Below, one piece after another: positions 13,621 through 15,641 of a stretch of 15,641 nucleotides of DNA. The notes under the pieces were generated by a model. It did not search any database, was not told the DNA's origin, and saw nothing but the letters and a program-made list of their open reading frames with translations. The position numbers and the translations under genes are program-made. How positions within the stretch are numbered: the stretch's first letter is position 1; every line of letters begins with the position of its first letter. Origin of the DNA: Actinomycetes bacterium (lineage in GTDB: Bacteria; Actinomycetota; Actinomycetes; Actinomycetales; Cellulomonadaceae); contig JAEWOA010000272.1 of assembly GCA_023461115.1 (NCBI GenBank), positions 1 through 15,641 of the forward strand, in the 5' to 3' direction.

Positions 13621-15641
13621 TTACGGGGCTGTGATCGTGAGGCGGCCCTGGGCGCCGGATTCGGCGTCGGTCATCGCGTGGGTGACGAACGAGTAGGTGC
13701 CCGGCTCGGGGAACGTGAGCTCGACGAAGCCGCCCTCCGCCGGCTGCAGCGCGAGGACCTGGGCGCCGCCCGTGCCGGTCGAGCCGCCTGCCCGGAGCGT
13801 GTAGTCGCCCTCGCGGTACACCGTGTCGAACTGGCCCCCCACCACGTGGAAGGCGCTCGGCCGGTTGGGCCCGGCGTCGAGCACCCAGAACCGCACGCGC
13901 TCGCCCACGCGCGCGGCTAGCGGCCGGTCGCGGTACTGGTTGGCGTAGCCGTTGAACACGACGAGGTCCGGCGCCCGGGCCGCGAGCTTCGCCGCGTCGA
14001 CCTCGCCGCCCTGCGGCCCCAAGTAGAGCTCGGATTGCACGACGACGTACGAGCGGTCCACAGCGGGCAGCCCGTCGGGCTCGATCACGACCGCGCCGAA
14101 CATGCCGTTCGCGATGTGCGCGGACATCGGCATGGTCGAGCAGTGGTACATCCAGATGCCCGAGCGCGTCGCGGTGAACGTGTACGTCAGCGACTCGCCC
14201 GGCTGGATGGTGCGCATGGGACGGTCGGGCGCGAGCGCGCCCGCGTGGAAGTCGATCGAGTGCCCGATCGTCCCGTCGTTGACGAGCGTCACGACGAACC
14301 GATCCCCCACGCGCCCGTGCAGCACCGACCCGGGCGCGGTCCCACCGAACGTCCAGAGCCGCTGCGTCACCCCTGGAGCGACCTCGCGCACGACTTCGGT
14401 GACCCGCATCGTGATGCGCCTCGTCGTGGGGCCGCCAGGCGCCAGCGGGGGCAGGGCGGCATCGCGGGCGACGAACGACGGGTCCGGCTGGGCCATGAGG
14501 TCGAGGTTCGCGGCGGCTGACCCGCCCGCCGACGCGCCGGTGTGGTGCGCGTGCTCGTCGTGCCCCGACCACGGCGCCGGCGAGGAGTTGGCCGCGCCGG
14601 TGGGCTCCGCGGCAGCCGGCGAGCCGGCGCCCGTTCCCGTGCCCGTCCCCGTCCCCGTCCCCGTCACCACGATGTCCAGCGTCATCCCCATGAGGCGGTG
14701 GCCCGCGACCGAGCACCACGCGTCGAGGTCGGCGCCGACCAGCCCGACGTCGACACGAGCGGACTCCCCCGGCTTGAGGCGGCCGGACGTCGCGCCGTTG
14801 TCGACCACGAGGTCGTGCACGTCGGAGTCGCCGTTGGTGACCTGGATGACGAGGCGGTCTCCCGCGGGGACCTCGATCCGCGCGGGCTCGAACCGCATGT
14901 GCCCGGCTGTGACCTGCACGGTCGTCGTGTGACCGCTCGCCGTGACGCCGGCGACGGGCGCGGCGGCCGCCAAGCGGGCCGCCGGCGGGTCCGCTGCGAC
15001 CCCGAGCACGACGACGAGCGCGAGCGCCCCGACACCCACAGCGAGCGCGCCGCTGCGCGGAACCGCGGCCGGCCGCACCGGCCCGGTGGGCCCTACGGGC
15101 GCGGCGGGAAGTGTGGGCGCGGCGGGAAGTGTGGACGCGGGCCGCCGCGCGATGCGGACCGCGCGGGCCGCGAGCACCAGGAACGCGACGAGCGCGCCGA
15201 GCACGACGAACGAGACCAGCACCCGGACCGTGCTGGGCACGGGCGCGACGAACAGCAGCAGCCCGCCGTTGACCAGCACGAGCCGCACGAGCGCGCCACG
15301 GTCCAGCTCGGCGGCGGTGCGGCGGACGACCGCCGGGCCGCCGCCGAGCACCACGGGAAGCAGGTGGGACAACGATCCGAGCAGCACCTGGGCCGCGAAC
15401 CCGACCGCGAAGGGCGCGATCAGTCCACGCACGCGGTCCGCCGCGAGGTCCCAGGACGGCGCCGCGGCGACGACGGCCCCGAACGCGATCGTGGAGCCCG
15501 CGAGCCAGAGCACGGCCGCGCCGACGCTCCACGCCGCGTACAGGGACGACGGCCGGTGAGCGGCACGCGCCTGCCGCGCCATCGACACTCCGACGAGCCC
15601 GACTCCGGCGACCAGCACGGCGCAACCGACCGGCACGAGGG
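13621..15641 (-). CDS. Membrane-anchored cupredoxin/multicopper oxidase fusion, copper nitrite reductase-like, N-terminus cut by window edge
   Basis: Numbering is from the GTG at 15636; the frame stays open to the window edge, so the true start is probably outside. Hydrophobic helices lie near 35-58, 72-98, 115-133, 138-160 and 196-215. A plastocyanin-like domain (about 238-324) has a type 1 copper set: His274, Cys308, His313 and Met318 (or Met316). A Thr-Gly repeat and His-rich linker (325-370) leads to a two-domain copper oxidase. There, HSIDFHA gives His459, Asp462 and His464, YHCSTMPMSAHIANGM gives His498, Cys499, His507 and Met512, FHVVGG gives His597 and FVTHAM gives His653. These match the type 1 ligands, type 2 ligands and catalytic Asp and His of copper nitrite reductases. 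Nitrite reduction to NO outside the membrane is likely but unproven; a generic multicopper oxidase is the alternative. Preceded and followed by no operon partner in view. Confidence 0.88.
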   Translation of the reverse strand, partial: LVPVGCAVLVAGVGLVGVSMARQARAAHRPSSLYAAWSVGAAVLWLAGSTIAFGAVVAAAPSWDLAADRVRGLIAPFAVGFAAQVLLGSLSHLLPVVLGGGPAVVRRTAAELDRGALVRLVLVNGGLLLFVAPVPSTVRVLVSFVVLGALVAFLVLAARAVRIARRPASTLPAAPTLPAAPVGPTGPVRPAAVPRSGALAVGVGALALVVVLGVAADPPAARLAAAAPVAGVTASGHTTTVQVTAGHMRFEPARIEVPAGDRLVIQVTNGDSDVHDLVVDNGATSGRLKPGESARVDVGLVGADLDAWCSVAGHRLMGMTLDIVVTGTGTGTGTGTGAGSPAAAEPTGAANSSPAPWSGHDEHAHHTGASAGGSAAANLDLMAQPDPSFVARDAALPPLAPGGPTTRRITMRVTEVVREVAPGVTQRLWTFGGTAPGSVLHGRVGDRFVVTLVNDGTIGHSIDFHAGALAPDRPMRTIQPGESLTYTFTATRSGIWMYHCSTMPMSAHIANGMFGAVVIEPDGLPAVDRSYVVVQSELYLGPQGGEVDAAKLAARAPDLVVFNGYANQYRDRPLAARVGERVRFWVLDAGPNRPSAFHVVGGQFDTVYREGDYTLRAGGSTGTGGAQVLALQPAEGGFVELTFPEPGTYSFVTHAMTDAESGAQGRLTITAP
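14630..14665 (-). repeat. Hexanucleotide repeat encoding a Thr-Gly run
   Basis: Six consecutive hexamers (CCCGTN on the plus strand, the last four all CCCGTC) encode most of the alternating Thr-Gly stretch at residues 325-336 of the copper protein. Gain or loss of a unit stays in frame and would change only linker length between the cupredoxin and oxidase domains. Confidence 0.8.
15099..15134 (-). repeat. Two tandem 18-bp repeats in the copper-protein gene
   Basis: An 18-base unit (GCGCGGCGGGAAGTGTGG) occurs twice without a gap, encoding a repeated TLPAAP in the Pro/Ala-rich segment between the last two hydrophobic helices. In frame, probably only a linker-length change. Confidence 0.8.

Noticed and set aside
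14102..14932. Plus-strand open frame of 276 codons inside the copper-protein gene.
   Set aside because: Its codons are the complement of the conserved copper-ligand segments, which lie on the minus strand; Ser/Pro/Thr-rich shadow sequence with no motif.
10235..15625. A single open minus-strand frame of nearly 1800 codons running from the ROK regulator through the pgi region into the copper-protein region.
   Set aside because: Only the final 389 codons (the ROK regulator) are real. The rest is antisense to pgi and out of frame with the copper protein, open only because stop codons are rare at this GC content; the composition is Arg/Ala/Gly-rich with no domains.

Overview
The window is about 73% GC, with strongly C/G-biased third codon positions, frequent GTG starts and several starts lacking a Shine-Dalgarno sequence. 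With the gene content (OpuC/ProVWX-type osmolyte transporter, amino-sugar ABC uptake operon run by a ROK repressor, E. coli-type long Pgi, membrane-fused multicopper oxidase) this points to a high-GC actinobacterium, most likely of the Micrococcales and Cellulomonas-like. That placement is inferred from gene style and not from a marker gene.

Layout. (a) 1-3352: osmoprotectant (betaine/choline/proline-type) ABC transporter. The ATPase gene (cut by the left edge) is divergent from two permease genes and a substrate-binding lipoprotein gene. The lipoprotein appears circularly permuted: the usual C-terminal block of the family lies at its N-terminus and is missing from its C-terminus. A strong hairpin (3358-3390) closes the operon against the convergent next gene. 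(b) 3399-4835, minus strand: FAD/NAD(P) disulfide-oxidoreductase-family flavoprotein that keeps the CxxxxC pair but has Tyr where the catalytic His normally lies. (c) 4999-11404, minus strand: amino-sugar operon in the order ROK repressor, solute-binding lipoprotein, MalF-like and MalG-like permeases, ROK sugar kinase, nagB. No transport ATPase and no nagA are in the window. The repressor has a compact control region: a CRP/GlxR-type site, a -35/-10 pair with an AT-rich palindrome between and over them, and an ATG that is probably the first transcribed codon. Tandem hairpins follow the repressor and a long hairpin separates the binding-protein gene from the permeases, suggesting graded expression within the operon. 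(d) 11771-13453, plus strand: pgi, divergent from the repressor. Fructose-6-phosphate released by NagB is the Pgi substrate, so the two transcription units meet metabolically. (e) 13479-13594: a perfect 40-bp palindrome running into five head-to-tail 19-bp repeats, between the convergent ends of pgi and the next gene. (f) 13621-15641, minus strand, cut by the right edge: membrane-anchored protein with a cupredoxin domain fused to a two-domain copper oxidase module holding the complete ligand and catalytic set of copper nitrite reductases.

The points most worth following are the permuted binding protein, the palindrome/19-bp repeat array, the nitrite-reductase-like copper protein and the control region at 11404-11472. 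No tRNA, rRNA, insertion sequence, CRISPR array or phage gene was seen.
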